Positions 1-6,118 of a stretch of 7,927 nucleotides of DNA are shown piece after piece. Source of the stretch: JAIOHN01 sp038258185 (GTDB lineage Bacteria; Chloroflexota; Anaerolineae; Aggregatilineales; Phototrophicaceae). The stretch is taken from assembly GCA_038258185.1 (NCBI GenBank), contig JBBSQD010000290.1, forward strand, positions 1-7,927, written 5' to 3'. Made by a program: the position numbers and the translations under genes. The notes beneath the pieces were generated by a model. That model was given only the letters and a program-made list of their open reading frames with translations. It did not search any database and was not told the DNA's origin. Position 1 is the stretch's first letter; each line of letters begins with the position of its first letter.

Positions 1-76
1 GATCAACCACCCGCTCCCCTGCCTGCACCTTGCGCAGGATTTCTTCCTTGATTGGTTTGCTCACGCGATGACCCAT
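1..76 (-). CDS. IS3 OrfA-like transposase, 5' fragment (runs off left edge)
   Basis: Read on the minus strand from ATG at 76, the sequence encodes MGHRVSKPIKEEILRKVQAG and then ERVVD before leaving the window. The pattern SKPIKEEILRKVQAGE is typical of the first helix of IS3-family OrfA and related helix-turn-helix transposase subunits, which bind the element's terminal repeats. A purine-rich AAGAGGA sits directly before the ATG. A GTG at 64 (VSKPIKEEI), about 12 bases further down, may therefore be the true start. Only about 25 codons are visible, so the element could be intact or broken. The bases just upstream (about 114-136), read on the minus strand, contain CCCCATAAAATAAGACA, which resembles an IS3-type terminal repeat. 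Confidence 0.55.
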   Translation of the reverse strand, partial: MGHRVSKPIKEEILRKVQAGERVVD

Positions 77-138
77 TCCTCTTACCCCATTTCCACCGAT
101 TTTACCTCAGACTGTTGTCTTATTTTATGGGGTACCGA

Positions 139-265
139 TCAGGCGAACCTGTGTGTTCGCCTGAGTGCGGGATGACACATTGGTCATCCCCTATGTAAAG
201 GCGGGTCAGAGTATCTTCAGATGCCTCCCGCCTCATTTCGTAGCCAGACGTTTTTAACGTCTGGC
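139..265. repeat. Cluster of four consecutive hairpins
   Basis: Four inverted repeats follow one another in the non-coding gap between the divergent transposase fragment and the lipoprotein operon. (1) 139-148/155-164: TCAGGCGAAC with its perfect complement, 6-base loop. (2) 169-176/183-190: GGGATGAC/GTCATCCC, 6-base loop. (3) 199-205/227-233: AGGCGGG/CCCGCCT, 21-base loop. (4) 243-252/256-265: GCCAGACGTT/AACGTCTGGC, 3-base loop. The flanking genes point away from the cluster, so no terminator is needed for either. The hairpins could be the end of an insertion element, a REP-like cluster, or terminators of something lost. Function unknown. Confidence 0.7.
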
Positions 266-306
266 GGTAAATTTTGCCTCTTTCCAATTTCGCACTTTGC
301 TCATAA

Positions 307-334
307 TTGCTTTCCAGCCAAATATTCATATACT
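307..334 (+). promoter_or_regulatory. Possible sigma70-type promoter of the lipoprotein-HAD operon
   Basis: TTGCTT (307-312) and TATACT (329-334) are separated by 16 bases. Transcription would start only about 10 bases before the ATG at 351, leaving a very short leader, so the real promoter may lie a little further upstream. This is a weak call from sequence only. Confidence 0.22.
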
Positions 335-350
335 TGGCTTCGGAGGGTTT

Positions 351-1520
351 ATGCGCCGATTGTTGTACATTATGTTGCTCTGTTTAACCGGTTGTGGCAG
401 TGGTGCCGTGGTTTCTGCGCCGACCCCGCTGCCGCCGGATGTCTCCCCGCTGCGCTATGAACATCCCAGCGGAGCGTTTTCGCTGGTGGTGCCGCGCACC
501 TGGCCGGTCTATGAGCAGAACACGACCACGCTGGCCTCGACCACGTTCTCCATGCCCGGCACGACTCAGCCATTGCTGACTGTAGCTGTGATGAACTTAG
601 GGCGCACACTGGAACCCGCCGCTTTTGGTGATCTCATCACGCAGTATCAGACCAACATCCGCGCGGATATTGGCCGCTATACCGAGCAGAATCGGCAGGC
701 GATGGGCGATGGAAGCTGGCGCATCACCGGTCTGCGCTCACTCATCGGCGGCAATACGCAGCCCATCAACACCTTTGTCGAGCAGGAAGCCGGTTTTATC
801 GCCGTGCTGGATGCGCTTGTCCCGCCAGACCCTGACCAGTTATTGCGGTTTCAGGACATTCTCAACACCTTTCAGATCAACCCGCAGGCGGAACTACAAC
901 CCGCGGAATTATCCGTGCTGGTCGCCACGGCCAGCGCCGAGCTGGATGTGCTGCGCGTCTCCACCTGGACAACCCCCGCAGGCGTGTTTTACATCACCGG
1001 GGAAGTTGGTAATTATGGCAGCCTCCCGGCGGTGAATCTGCCGGTGCAGGCTGTGCTGTATACAACCGATGGCTTGCCTGTGGCTGAAGCTGTCGATATG
1101 CCGATGGGCTATGCCGTGCTGCCCGGTGAATTTATGCCGTTTAGCCTGCGTTTTGGACAGGGACAACCGTCACTCAGCACCACCTACGAAATCACGCTCG
1201 GCAGCCCTGACTGGCAGGCCGAATCTGATTTAGTGATTAACGAGCAGGACGCGCTCACCTGGACGGACGAAAGCCATTACAACGAGCAGGGCGAATTGAC
1301 CGTCAGCGGCACCGTGACCAATACCAGCGCGGGGACGCTGCGTAATTTACGTGCAGTGGTGACACTTTTCGGGGCTGACCAGACCGTGATCGGGGCGCGT
1401 TTTATCGACCTGACCGGAGTCGAACTGGCAGCGGGCGAATCCGCGCCGTTTGAGATTGCCGTGCCGGAAATCGGCGGTGACCCGGCGGAATACATCGTCA
1501 CCATTCAGGCGGTGCCATGA
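351..1520 (+). CDS. Secreted lipoprotein with two FxLYD-like domains
   Basis: A 389-residue protein. The ATG at 351 is preferred over an in-frame ATG at 297 because GGAGGG lies at 342-347, and because this start puts a lipoprotein signal at the very N-terminus: MRRLLYIMLLCLTGC, with lipobox LTGC and acylated Cys15. Residues about 34-177 resemble the PsbP/DcrB-like fold seen in many bacterial lipoproteins (YEHPSGAFSLVVPRTW near the start). Residues about 198-268 (GEVGNYGSLPAVNLPVQAVLY, then PGE..PF) and 310-387 (SGTVTNTSAGTLRNLRAVVTL, then AGESAPFEI) match the FxLYD pattern, a small beta-sandwich common in extracellular proteins. It is expected to be anchored outside the cytoplasmic membrane. 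Its stop overlaps the next start (ATGA), so it is co-transcribed with the HAD genes. The specific role is unknown. Confidence 0.85.
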   Translation: MRRLLYIMLLCLTGCGSGAVVSAPTPLPPDVSPLRYEHPSGAFSLVVPRTWPVYEQNTTTLASTTFSMPGTTQPLLTVAVMNLGRTLEPAAFGDLITQYQTNIRADIGRYTEQNRQAMGDGSWRITGLRSLIGGNTQPINTFVEQEAGFIAVLDALVPPDPDQLLRFQDILNTFQINPQAELQPAELSVLVATASAELDVLRVSTWTTPAGVFYITGEVGNYGSLPAVNLPVQAVLYTTDGLPVAEAVDMPMGYAVLPGEFMPFSLRFGQGQPSLSTTYEITLGSPDWQAESDLVINEQDALTWTDESHYNEQGELTVSGTVTNTSAGTLRNLRAVVTLFGADQTVIGARFIDLTGVELAAGESAPFEIAVPEIGGDPAEYIVTIQAVP

Positions 1521-2248
1521 CCATTACTCACATCTTTTTTGATTTACACGGCACGCTGGTGGATAACAAACACCTGTTGCCCGCCTGTTATGGGTCGAAT
1601 CTGGGGCGGGTGATGGCGGCGCGTTACGGTGGAGAGCCGCAGGCGTGGGAGCAGGCCAACCACCAGATTACCGCCGATTGGTTCAGCTATTTTGTCGATC
1701 TGAATCTGGACGAGCGCGTTGAGGATATGTGGGAGGGTTTGTTCCGCACGACGCGCGCGCTGTTTCGCATTACCGGCACGCCGGAACCATCCCGCGCTGA
1801 ACTGCATGCGCTGGCGCGTGAGCTTCCCGGACTGGCGACGCAAGACTGTGACGCTTTTTTCCCGGATGCCAAAGCCGCTGTCCAGGCGCTGCATGCCGCC
1901 GGTTATACGCTGGGAGTCTGCACGCACGGCCTGACCACACAGGCACACGCCACCTTAATCGGGGCGGGGATGCGCGAGTATTTCACAGGGCCGTTAATCG
2001 GGCCGGATGTCACCGAGCATTTCCGCAAGCATGAGGCGTTTTTCACCATTGCCGCGCTGCGTGCTGAGGTCGATCCAGTGCAATGTCTGATGGTCGATGA
2101 TGGCGTGTTTAATCTGGACGGTGCCAGCGCAATTGGCATGAAAACTGCTTATCTGTGCCGCGACACCACGCCCGAAGCCTGTGTGGCGGATGCGCTGCTG
2201 CATCCCGACCTGAGCGCTTTACCGGCTGTACTGGATAGCTGGCGATGA
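1517..2248 (+). CDS. HAD-superfamily hydrolase with atypical DLHGT motif
   Basis: A 243-residue cytosolic HAD-fold protein. Motif I is FFDLHGTLVD, with nucleophile Asp9. The usual second Asp (acid/base residue in phosphatases) is His11. Motif II is VCTHG (Thr136). Lys171 in FRKHEAFF is the likely motif III lysine. Motif IV is LMVDDGVFNLDGASAIGMKT (Asp194/Asp195). The helical region between about 20 and 115 is consistent with a C1-type cap as in phosphoglycolate phosphatase or haloacid dehalogenase relatives. The start is fixed by the ATGA overlap with the lipoprotein gene, and the end overlaps the next HAD gene in the same way. Substrate cannot be predicted. The Asp-to-His change could mean altered chemistry or simply a subfamily feature. 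Confidence 0.85.
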   Translation: MTITHIFFDLHGTLVDNKHLLPACYGSNLGRVMAARYGGEPQAWEQANHQITADWFSYFVDLNLDERVEDMWEGLFRTTRALFRITGTPEPSRAELHALARELPGLATQDCDAFFPDAKAAVQALHAAGYTLGVCTHGLTTQAHATLIGAGMREYFTGPLIGPDVTEHFRKHEAFFTIAALRAEVDPVQCLMVDDGVFNLDGASAIGMKTAYLCRDTTPEACVADALLHPDLSALPAVLDSWR

Positions 2249-2709
2249 TTCAGGTTGATATTCCCGGACGCGGGTTGCTGCAAATCGAGCATATTGTCTG
2301 TGATGTCAACGGCACGCTGGCGCTGGACGGTGAACTGCTGCCGGGGGTGCGTGAGCGTTTTGAACTGCTGCACGATTTTGTCGATCTGCATCTGCTGACC
2401 GCTGACACGCACGGACGACAGGCCGCGATTGATGCCGAACTCGGCCTGCAGGCGACCATCATCGAGCATGGCGCGGCGGAGAAGGGGGCCTATGTGCTGG
2501 CACTGGGGGCGGATCAGGTGGCGGTAATCGGTAACGGCGCGAATGATATCGCCATGTTTAACGCGGCGGGGTTACGCATTGCCGTGCTGGGGCCAGAGGG
2601 GTTATCGGCTGGCCTGTTGAAATCCGCCGATATTCTGGTGCGCGACATCAACGACGGCCTGGATTTGTTCCTCAATCCCTCGCGTCTGGTCGCCACCCTG
2701 CGACGGTGA
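2245..2709 (+). CDS. Small HAD protein, soluble P-type ATPase-like (COG4087 type)
   Basis: A 154-residue capless HAD-fold protein. Motif I is CDVNGTL (Asp20, with Asn22 in place of the second Asp), motif II is LLTADTHG (Thr52), motif III is Lys80 in AAEKGAY, and motif IV is VIGNGANDIAMF (Asn100/Asp101). The compact layout and P-ATPase-like GNGANDIAM loop match small soluble proteins resembling the phosphorylation domain of P-type ATPases. In that group a C-terminal LDLxLNPxRLxATLR helix is recalled as common (from memory, not checked). It overlaps the upstream HAD gene by ATGA, giving a tight three-gene operon. Its last 17 residues (GLDLFLNPSRLVATLRR) are the key feature of this window: the DNA encoding them reappears three more times downstream, between the AT-rich genes. 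The 3' end therefore looks like an integration target that is rebuilt on insertion. Confidence 0.85.
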   Translation: MIQVDIPGRGLLQIEHIVCDVNGTLALDGELLPGVRERFELLHDFVDLHLLTADTHGRQAAIDAELGLQATIIEHGAAEKGAYVLALGADQVAVIGNGANDIAMFNAAGLRIAVLGPEGLSAGLLKSADILVRDINDGLDLFLNPSRLVATLRR

Positions 2710-2711
2710 TA
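2655..2711 (+). repeat. Repeat copy R1: 3' end of the HAD gene (proposed att site)
   Basis: The last 17 codons plus stop of the intact HAD gene, encoding GLDLFLNPSRLVATLRR. It aligns without gaps to R4 (5978-6034) over 57 bases with 4 differences by eye. It aligns to R2 and R3 over the last 11 codons including the stop. The most constant stretch is GCCACCCTGCG. The segment ATCGCC/GGTGAT present in the R4 version can form an imperfect 6-bp stem with one G-T pair. Confidence 0.9.
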
Positions 2712-2713
2712 TT

Positions 2714-2760
2714 CAACAATCACTCAGGTAGCACGATTGACCGGGTCTGTTGGCTACCTG
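2714..2760 (+). repeat. Left copy of an island-flanking repeat, with an 8-bp dyad
   Basis: 2714-2755 aligns with 7538-7579 without gaps. By eye 33 of 42 bases match, including a shared TGACCGGGTCTG, and eight of the nine differences are transitions. The left copy also contains a perfect dyad, CAGGTAGC (2725-2732) and GCTACCTG (2753-2760), around a 20-base loop. The right copy has lost the second arm. The pair brackets nearly all the AT-rich DNA and may be remnants of one dispersed element or the old downstream flank of the HAD gene. Confidence 0.6.
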
Positions 2761-2870
2761 CAAGTTCTTAATGTTCAAACCACGCACTAAACTTTCCAAC
2801 TAATATTTGTATTGTAATATGGTTAGATACTTTGTCCCATGCGTTGCTTGAATAAGGTTTATCCACGTTT

Positions 2871-3377
2871 ATGAAACTTAAACCTATGAAACAAGTAAAA
2901 CCTAAATTTTTGATTTTTTCTACTTCGCTTGAGTATGAGGTACTGCTTGATGAAGCCGAGCTTCTGAGTAACGTACAAAAAATTGATGGTGAGAGAATTC
3001 GGTATTCCTGGTATCTTATGCCAGAAGTCAGAGCAAAATTTTACAGGATTGATACTAATATATCCGAAATTACAATTATAGTACGCGGAAGATTTGGGTC
3101 TACTTGGGCCTTACTGCAACTTGAAAACTTAATCGACCACCCACTAAAGTTAGAAGGAAAGGTGGGAATACACCCGGAATTGCTCCTGGCTGTGTTTATA
3201 GTCCTTGCGCTATTAGGGCCAATGACAATCGAGGCAATATCGAGATCATGGGCAGGTGGTAGTTTCATGCTACTTCTAATATCATCTGTTTTTGCAGGGA
3301 TCTTTATAATCATGCGCGACATAAAACGCTTTATTTTTGATGTGGTAGAGAACAGATTGTTGAAATCGAATAATTGA
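2871..3377 (+). CDS. Two-helix membrane protein of unknown function
   Basis: A 168-residue protein that I do not recognise. Residues 1-100 are a mixed, soluble-looking domain (YEVLLDEAELLSNVQKI, then ITIIVRGRFGSTWALLQLE) with no familiar motif. Two hydrophobic segments follow, about 103-122 (LLLAVFIVLALLGPM) and 130-148 (FMLLLISSVFAGIFIIM), joined by a short loop, then a basic tail (RDIKRF). Both termini are probably cytoplasmic. No good Shine-Dalgarno precedes the ATG at 2871; an in-frame ATG at 2886 is a possible alternative. The gene is AT-rich, unlike the operon before it. It lies alone between repeat copies R1 and R2, on the same strand as the HAD genes, and is the only plus-strand cargo gene. 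Confidence 0.65.
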   Translation: MKLKPMKQVKPKFLIFSTSLEYEVLLDEAELLSNVQKIDGERIRYSWYLMPEVRAKFYRIDTNISEITIIVRGRFGSTWALLQLENLIDHPLKLEGKVGIHPELLLAVFIVLALLGPMTIEAISRSWAGGSFMLLLISSVFAGIFIIMRDIKRFIFDVVENRLLKSNN

Positions 3378-3413
3378 TTTTATGTGGTTTCAAACAAGTG
3401 AAAGGTATCTGGC

Positions 3414-3459
3414 CTAACCCCCTCCCGTCTGATCGCCACCCTGCGGCGGTGATGTTCAA
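3414..3459 (+). repeat. Repeat copy R2 of the HAD gene 3' end
   Basis: Codons at 3420-3452 read PSRLIATLRR and stop, in the same sense as the intact gene. Against R1 there are two synonymous changes and one Val-to-Ile change. Against R4 there are only two changes, both synonymous. Similarity may extend left through CTA ACC (R4: CTC AAT). To the right it shares TTCAA with R1 at the same distance after the stop. It lies between the convergent membrane protein and TolB-like genes. Confidence 0.88.
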
Positions 3460-3509
3460 ATTCGCGGTGATTGAAGACAAGGCAGACGACACGTTTTACC
3501 AAAAAGATC

Positions 3510-5063
3510 TTATAACTGTTTATAGTGATCGGGCATCCAACCAAAAGCAGATTGCTCAGAAATAATAAAGCGCCCCGCAATACTCCTTACATTTCCATCA
3601 ATTGAGCCTATATTTATACTCCGAGTGCTACTAACAGGTCTGCCTAAGATGAAAAACCATGAACCTGATGAATGCCATATGACTTCTTCTGCCCTTTCGA
3701 GTACATCGTTTTCTCCAAAGTATGTCGTAATTTCATGAATGATATTATTTTCGATGTCAACTACACAGACCCCATTACACGTTTCAAAATTACCAAAAGC
3801 TATTCTTGTTCCGTCAGGAGATAGATTGGGTGAATTTATAGCCCCGGTCAAGTTAACGACATCATCACTGGAACCATTTTGTGTATGGTAAATAAAAATA
3901 TTAATTTCGTTGTTCTGCTGAGTGAAATAAATTATGTCACTATTTGATTTCCATAGTGCGATACTATCTTCTATTGTAAAAGGATATACAGGTGTAGAAA
4001 ATTCTTGAATAGTAGCAAAGGAAAGCGTGTCTATATTTAAGATGAGTTGCTCATATAGGTCGTCGTTTCTGACAAAAATGCCACTCCAATATTTACTGTT
4101 GGGAGACCAGTTAGATGTGATTGTTCTTGAAGAATCATTCGGAATAAAAAGTGCATCATTAGATAATTCTGTCACGAAGTCATTCTCCCATGAAACCACC
4201 CAGGCTGATGCAGTTACAGAGAAAGATTGGGTACATTCATCGGATGTATAAACAATGGCATAATTGCTGTCGGGACTCCAATTTGCCGATAGGATATTTG
4301 TATTTGTGACAGCAGTTATGGTAAATAATTCTTGCTCACTATTTTCAAATATAAGCTCATCGTTTGAGTTTATATATATGACCTCGTTTTCCTCCGACCA
4401 AATTGGATTACAACTTACACCTCCTGCTTGCCAATTTACCCTAATATTGCGCTCGTAAAATAAGTCTTCGTCAAGTGAGTAAACTATCATGCTCGCTTGA
4501 TCGGTCATGTCTCTTCTTGAAGAATAAATAACTATGTCTCCAGATGGCAACCAGTCTACATCTGTAAGTAGGTCTTGGTTTAAATCCCATGTCCAGATTT
4601 GTTCATTCGCTGAAACATCGAAAACAATGAATTGTGATGGCATAATTTCGCCAACGTTATACACTTCGTAGAGCAGTAAGTCTGATACAGGCGACCACAG
4701 TGGATTGCGACTCCGTTGATTGGATGATGTTAGGCTTATAACCTCTGTTCCATCTGCATTAGTGAGATATACTTGTTCATTGTCATCTGGTAAAGCAGGC
4801 GTAGGAATTAACTCAGTACCCCAAACGAACCATTTGCCTGATACAGACCAACCTGAACCTATAATCCAACAATCAGAACATAATCGAAAATCAATAAGTT
4901 TGCTGTGCTTGTCGCCTAATGCAGTTTCTATTACAAATGCTTGTTGTTCGGTTGAATAATAGTAGAGCAGGGGATTAATTGTATTATCTTGAGCTATACT
5001 GAGATTCGTGTTTAGGATTAAACAAATTATGGTAATTATGTACAAAATATTTTTGTCTGTCAT
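3510..5063 (-). CDS. Secreted TolB/PD40-like beta-propeller protein
   Basis: A 517-residue protein. The N-terminus has a signal peptide (hydrophobic ILYIITIICLILNTNLSI, likely cut after Ala-Gln 25). No lipobox is seen, so it is probably secreted or periplasmic-side. The rest is a string of propeller strands of the WSPDSxxIxY type. Examples start near residues 71 (GWSVSGKWFVWG), 121 (PLWSPVSDLLLY), 169, 220 (PIWSEENEVIYI), 260 (NWSPDSNYAIVY), 317, 370, 412 (NLSPDGTRIAFG) and 461. This matches the TolB/DPP-IV-N family, which binds proteins or peptides; no enzyme domain is attached. The start is well supported: GAGGGAG ends 7 bases before the ATG, and this Shine-Dalgarno is contributed by the complement of repeat copy R3. 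The gene is very AT-rich, lies downstream of the FGE-like gene on the same strand (51 bases between stop and start), and converges with the membrane protein gene. Confidence 0.8.
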   Translation of the reverse strand: MTDKNILYIITIICLILNTNLSIAQDNTINPLLYYYSTEQQAFVIETALGDKHSKLIDFRLCSDCWIIGSGWSVSGKWFVWGTELIPTPALPDDNEQVYLTNADGTEVISLTSSNQRSRNPLWSPVSDLLLYEVYNVGEIMPSQFIVFDVSANEQIWTWDLNQDLLTDVDWLPSGDIVIYSSRRDMTDQASMIVYSLDEDLFYERNIRVNWQAGGVSCNPIWSEENEVIYINSNDELIFENSEQELFTITAVTNTNILSANWSPDSNYAIVYTSDECTQSFSVTASAWVVSWENDFVTELSNDALFIPNDSSRTITSNWSPNSKYWSGIFVRNDDLYEQLILNIDTLSFATIQEFSTPVYPFTIEDSIALWKSNSDIIYFTQQNNEINIFIYHTQNGSSDDVVNLTGAINSPNLSPDGTRIAFGNFETCNGVCVVDIENNIIHEITTYFGENDVLERAEEVIWHSSGSWFFILGRPVSSTRSINIGSIDGNVRSIAGRFIISEQSAFGWMPDHYKQL

Positions 5064-5068
5064 TTGAT

Positions 5069-5077
5069 AGCTCCCTC
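5069..5077 (-). promoter_or_regulatory. Ribosome binding site made by repeat R3
   Basis: Read on the minus strand, the sequence is GAGGGAG, then CTATCAA, then ATG of the TolB-like gene. The purine run is the complement of CTCCCTC in the repeat, so the repeat copy doubles as the translation signal of the adjoining cargo gene. It supports 5063 as the start. Confidence 0.6.
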
Positions 5078-5105
5078 GCGTTTGATCGCCACCCTGCGCC
5101 GATGA
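5073..5105 (+). repeat. Repeat copy R3 of the HAD gene 3' end
   Basis: Codons at 5073-5105 read PSRLIATLRR and stop, in the plus sense. Compared with R1 there are three synonymous changes (CTG/TTG, CGA/CGC, CGG/CGA) and the same Val-to-Ile change found in R2 and R4. It sits in the 51-base gap between two minus-strand genes. Its complement supplies the GGGAG ribosome binding site of the TolB-like gene. Confidence 0.88.
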
Positions 5106-5114
5106 ATCTGTAAA

Positions 5115-5939
5115 TTATTGATTGGACACTTCTTTCGGAGGCTTTATTTCTGGACCCAAACACACTCGGAAACCATAAGCTCGATGAGGGCCGCCACTGG
5201 TGTATGCGCGTCCGAAACAAGTTAATTCGTCTTCAGCGCCTGGGTCTTGAAATACACTGCCGCCTCGTATGTTTCGAAAATCTTTCAACGGACCTCCTGA
5301 GCCTACCCAGTCTATCTGTGAGGTTCCAGCAGGATAATCTACTGGGACATCACAGCACATTTCCATTACATTCCCCAACATGTCATACAATCCCCATGCG
5401 TTGGGCAATTTTTGACCAACAGCTTGTGTACTGAATGCTGCTTCTGGAACATTGTCACCATGCCACGCAACTTTGTAGAGATCGCTGAAAGTGTCCCCGA
5501 TCTGATATTTTTTCGATGATCCAGCTCTACAGGCATATTCCCATTCCGCTTCTGTCGGTAATCTGAACAAATAGCGATCTGGATGAACCAGGTGAGGCAA
5601 TACGGTTACATTGAGTTGATTACAAAATTCCATTGCCTCTTCCCATGCAGTCGACTCCACAGGCAGGTTGCTGCCTTTGAAATGGCTTGGCGAGGTGTCC
5701 ATTACGAATTGCCATTGACACTGTGTCAATGGATAAATTCCCAGCCAGTAATGGCTACTGATAATCACATTAAACTCTCCCATTGGGGAGTCTGTCCAAT
5801 CATCGAGTCCTCTGCCTTCGTTAGACCCCATGATGAACACTCCCGCTGGAATTTCAGTCATTTTCAACACATAGCATTGTGGTTCAAGCTGTAAAGGAAT
5901 AGTTATTTTGTCCATACATCTACCCATCAAATTTGACAT
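5115..5939 (-). CDS. FGE-sulfatase-fold (SUMF1-like) protein lacking the active-site cysteine motif
   Basis: A 274-residue protein carrying the hallmarks of the formylglycine-generating-enzyme family: IPAGVFIMGS (about 30-39), PLTQCQWQFVM with SPSHFKG (70-89), LPVESTAWEEAMEFCNQL (92-109), RLPTEAEWEYACRAG (126-140), WGLYDMLGNVMEMCCD (182-197), IRGGSVF (224-230) and the closing AYGFRVCLG (254-262). In true sulfatase-activating FGE two cysteines lie just after RGGS in a CxxxxC arrangement. Here that stretch has a single Cys241, so sulfatase activation is unlikely. The usual Trp pair in GNVWEW is Met. It is more likely a binding or regulatory FGE-fold protein. No signal peptide is seen. The ATG at 5939 has no clear ribosome site; Met9 (5915), with GGG about 8 bases upstream, is a plausible alternative start. 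It lies alone between R3 and R4. Confidence 0.82.
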   Translation of the reverse strand: MSNLMGRCMDKITIPLQLEPQCYVLKMTEIPAGVFIMGSNEGRGLDDWTDSPMGEFNVIISSHYWLGIYPLTQCQWQFVMDTSPSHFKGSNLPVESTAWEEAMEFCNQLNVTVLPHLVHPDRYLFRLPTEAEWEYACRAGSSKKYQIGDTFSDLYKVAWHGDNVPEAAFSTQAVGQKLPNAWGLYDMLGNVMEMCCDVPVDYPAGTSQIDWVGSGGPLKDFRNIRGGSVFQDPGAEDELTCFGRAYTSGGPHRAYGFRVCLGPEIKPPKEVSNQ

Positions 5940-5977
5940 TGTTAGTCAAACTTCAAATATTATTTCTATCCTATAGT

Positions 5978-6034
5978 CGGCCTCGATTTGTTCCTCAATC
6001 CCTCCCGCCTGATCGCCACCCTGCGACGGTGATA
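5978..6034 (+). repeat. Repeat copy R4, the longest copy of the HAD gene 3' end
   Basis: Encodes GLDLFLNPSRLIATLRR and stop at 5979-6032. It differs from the intact gene by CTG/CTC, TCG/TCC and CGT/CGC (all synonymous) and GTC/ATC (Val/Ile). It is an orphan tail: the sequence before it belongs to the upstream region of the FGE-like gene and carries no HAD coding. GC-rich sequence follows directly, which fits the original downstream flank of a HAD gene. Confidence 0.92.
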
Positions 6035-6118
6035 CATCATCAGCTACACTGCGCAGCCTGCACCGGATAGAACCAGTCGCGGCTGGTAATCTAATCCCGT
6101 GTTTGCTGGTGCGTCGGC

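Larger units (their letters stand above)
2710..6032 (+). mobile_element. Proposed array of three single-gene cassettes at a HAD gene 3' end
   Basis: Proposed units are 2710-3452 (membrane protein gene, ends with R2), 3453-5105 (TolB-like gene, ends with R3) and 5106-6032 (FGE-like gene, ends with R4). All four repeat copies point the same way although the cargo genes do not, so the repeats belong to the units and not to the genes. The cargo is AT-rich against a GC-rich operon upstream. GC-rich sequence resumes just after R4 (about 6035-6130), which would fit R4 being the ancestral gene end. The layout parallels site-specific integration into gene 3' ends and integron arrays, but no integrase and no consistent attC motif pair is seen. 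The mechanism is inference. Confidence 0.45.

Noticed and set aside
297..350. Earlier ATG at 297 as the start of the lipoprotein
   Set aside because: It would place 18 residues before the signal peptide. GGAGGG before 351 and the lipobox position favour 351.
3411..3420. GCCTAAC next to R2, which fits the integron RYYYAAC motif
   Set aside because: No GTTRRRY partner lies at a suitable distance, and the motif is absent at R1, R3 and R4. The array is therefore not a standard integron attC series.
3374..3565. 63-residue plus-strand reading frame across R2
   Set aside because: It runs through the repeat in a different frame from PSRLIATLRR and overlaps the 3' end of the TolB-like gene. No ribosome site or domain supports it.
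5115..5250. FGE-fold C-terminus as a possible variable region of a diversity-generating retroelement
   Set aside because: No template repeat and no reverse transcriptase are visible in the window.
2710..6032. CRISPR-like reading of the four regularly oriented repeats
   Set aside because: The spacers are about 0.7-1.7 kb and carry whole genes, the repeats vary, and no cas genes are present.
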